Positions 13,327 through 13,591 of a DNA stretch of 13,591 bases are shown in pieces. Source of the DNA: an uncultured Clostridia bacterium (GTDB taxonomy: Bacteria; Bacillota; Clostridia; Oscillospirales; Ruminococcaceae); NCBI GenBank assembly GCA_945931735.1, contig CAMEPN010000015.1, forward strand, positions 1 through 13,591, in the 5' to 3' direction. Position numbers and translations under genes: made by a program. The stretch's first letter is position 1; every line of letters starts with the position of its first letter. Below the pieces are notes generated by a model. It had not been told where the DNA came from. It saw nothing but the letters and a program-made list of their open reading frames with translations, and did not search any database.

Positions 13327-13591
13327 TCAATAAACGATACCGTCCTGAGCGTCGAGCTGGTCTGTGGGGTCGATCATACGCTCAACACTGAAGAATGTGA
13401 TCTGGGTAGAAAGCGAGTAGAGATAGTCGCTTACAGAAAGGGATTCTTCCGTTTTGTCGCCTTCCGCCGCTTCGCCCGAAGCTGCGCCGGTGTTTTCGGG
13501 AACATAGGTCTGACCCGCGTTCTTATAGAGCGCCTTGGTGCCCTCTACTTCCGCTTCGTCAAGTATCTTGGTAGCAAGCTCGTCGTATTTT
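13327..13591 (-). CDS. C-terminal fragment of a gene cut by the window edge, function unknown
   Basis: An open frame runs in from the window edge and ends at TGA (13329-13327), giving 87 readable residues from KYDELATKILDEAEVEG to LDAQDGIVY. The fragment is hydrophilic, with an acidic, Ala/Glu-rich stretch (ASGEAAEGDKTEES) and a final segment YLYSLSTQITFFSVERMIDP. Codon use matches the neighbours. Its position directly upstream of the pilus genes on the same strand suggests a pilus accessory protein (for example in the PilM/N/O region), but nothing in the fragment proves it. Confidence 0.65.
   Translation of the reverse strand, partial: KYDELATKILDEAEVEGTKALYKNAGQTYVPENTGAASGEAAEGDKTEESLSVSDYLYSLSTQITFFSVERMIDPTDQLDAQDGIVY

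Noticed and set aside
1..13591. CRISPR arrays, tRNA or rRNA genes, insertion sequences
   Set aside because: No regularly spaced repeats, transposase-like proteins or RNA gene signatures were seen.

Overview
The window is a type IV pilus (T4P) locus from a Gram-positive anaerobe, most likely a member of the Clostridia near the Oscillospiraceae/Ruminococcaceae. That placement is an inference. It rests on AGGAGG-type ribosome binding sites, clostridial-style PilB, PilT and prepilin peptidase genes, moderate GC content, and a hypothetical protein whose N-terminus (ADGxxIGLTYPRRAxGLVKKGRA) resembles proteins I associate with that group. No phage, insertion sequence, CRISPR, tRNA or rRNA signal was seen.

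Reading right to left (nearly everything is on the minus strand): a partial gene of unknown function (13591-13327) leads into a run of closely spaced genes. These are an 810-residue membrane-anchored protein with a PilX-like N-terminus, repetitive beta-rich segments and a Cys-rich zinc-ribbon-like insert (13227-10795), a 353-residue minor prepilin (10781-9720) and a 280-residue minor prepilin (9704-8862). Gaps of 13 and 15 bp suggest one transcript encoding a pilus-tip or priming complex. The prepilin peptidase gene (7769-8806) is on the plus strand, converges on this operon and ends at a strong terminator. Divergent from it are pilB (extension ATPase) and pilT (retraction ATPase), 33 bp apart. 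The pilB and prepilin peptidase promoters overlap almost completely.

Next come two prepilin genes. The likely major pilin (4477-3770) has its own strong promoter, a structured leader, and codon use unlike its neighbours. A second pilin (3599-2856) follows after a 170-bp spacer holding three successive stem-loops, and this unit ends at a UUCG-loop terminator. Beyond it are a separately promoted hypothetical gene (about 2655-1492) with its own terminator, then ilvE, a branched-chain aminotransferase with its own promoter. Positions 1-214 hold no gene but contain an 11-bp inverted repeat enclosing further hairpins.

Together the window supplies pilin subunits, the processing enzyme, both motors and a minor-pilin set. 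The platform protein PilC and the PilM/N/O alignment complex are absent and are presumably encoded beyond 13591 or elsewhere. The most distinctive points are: a prepilin peptidase with a hydrophilic insert of about 105 residues before its last helix; an exported protein carrying a zinc-ribbon-like CxxC...CxxC module; hairpin-rich intercistronic RNA between the two pilin genes; overlapping divergent promoters; and a possible AUU start on the hypothetical gene.
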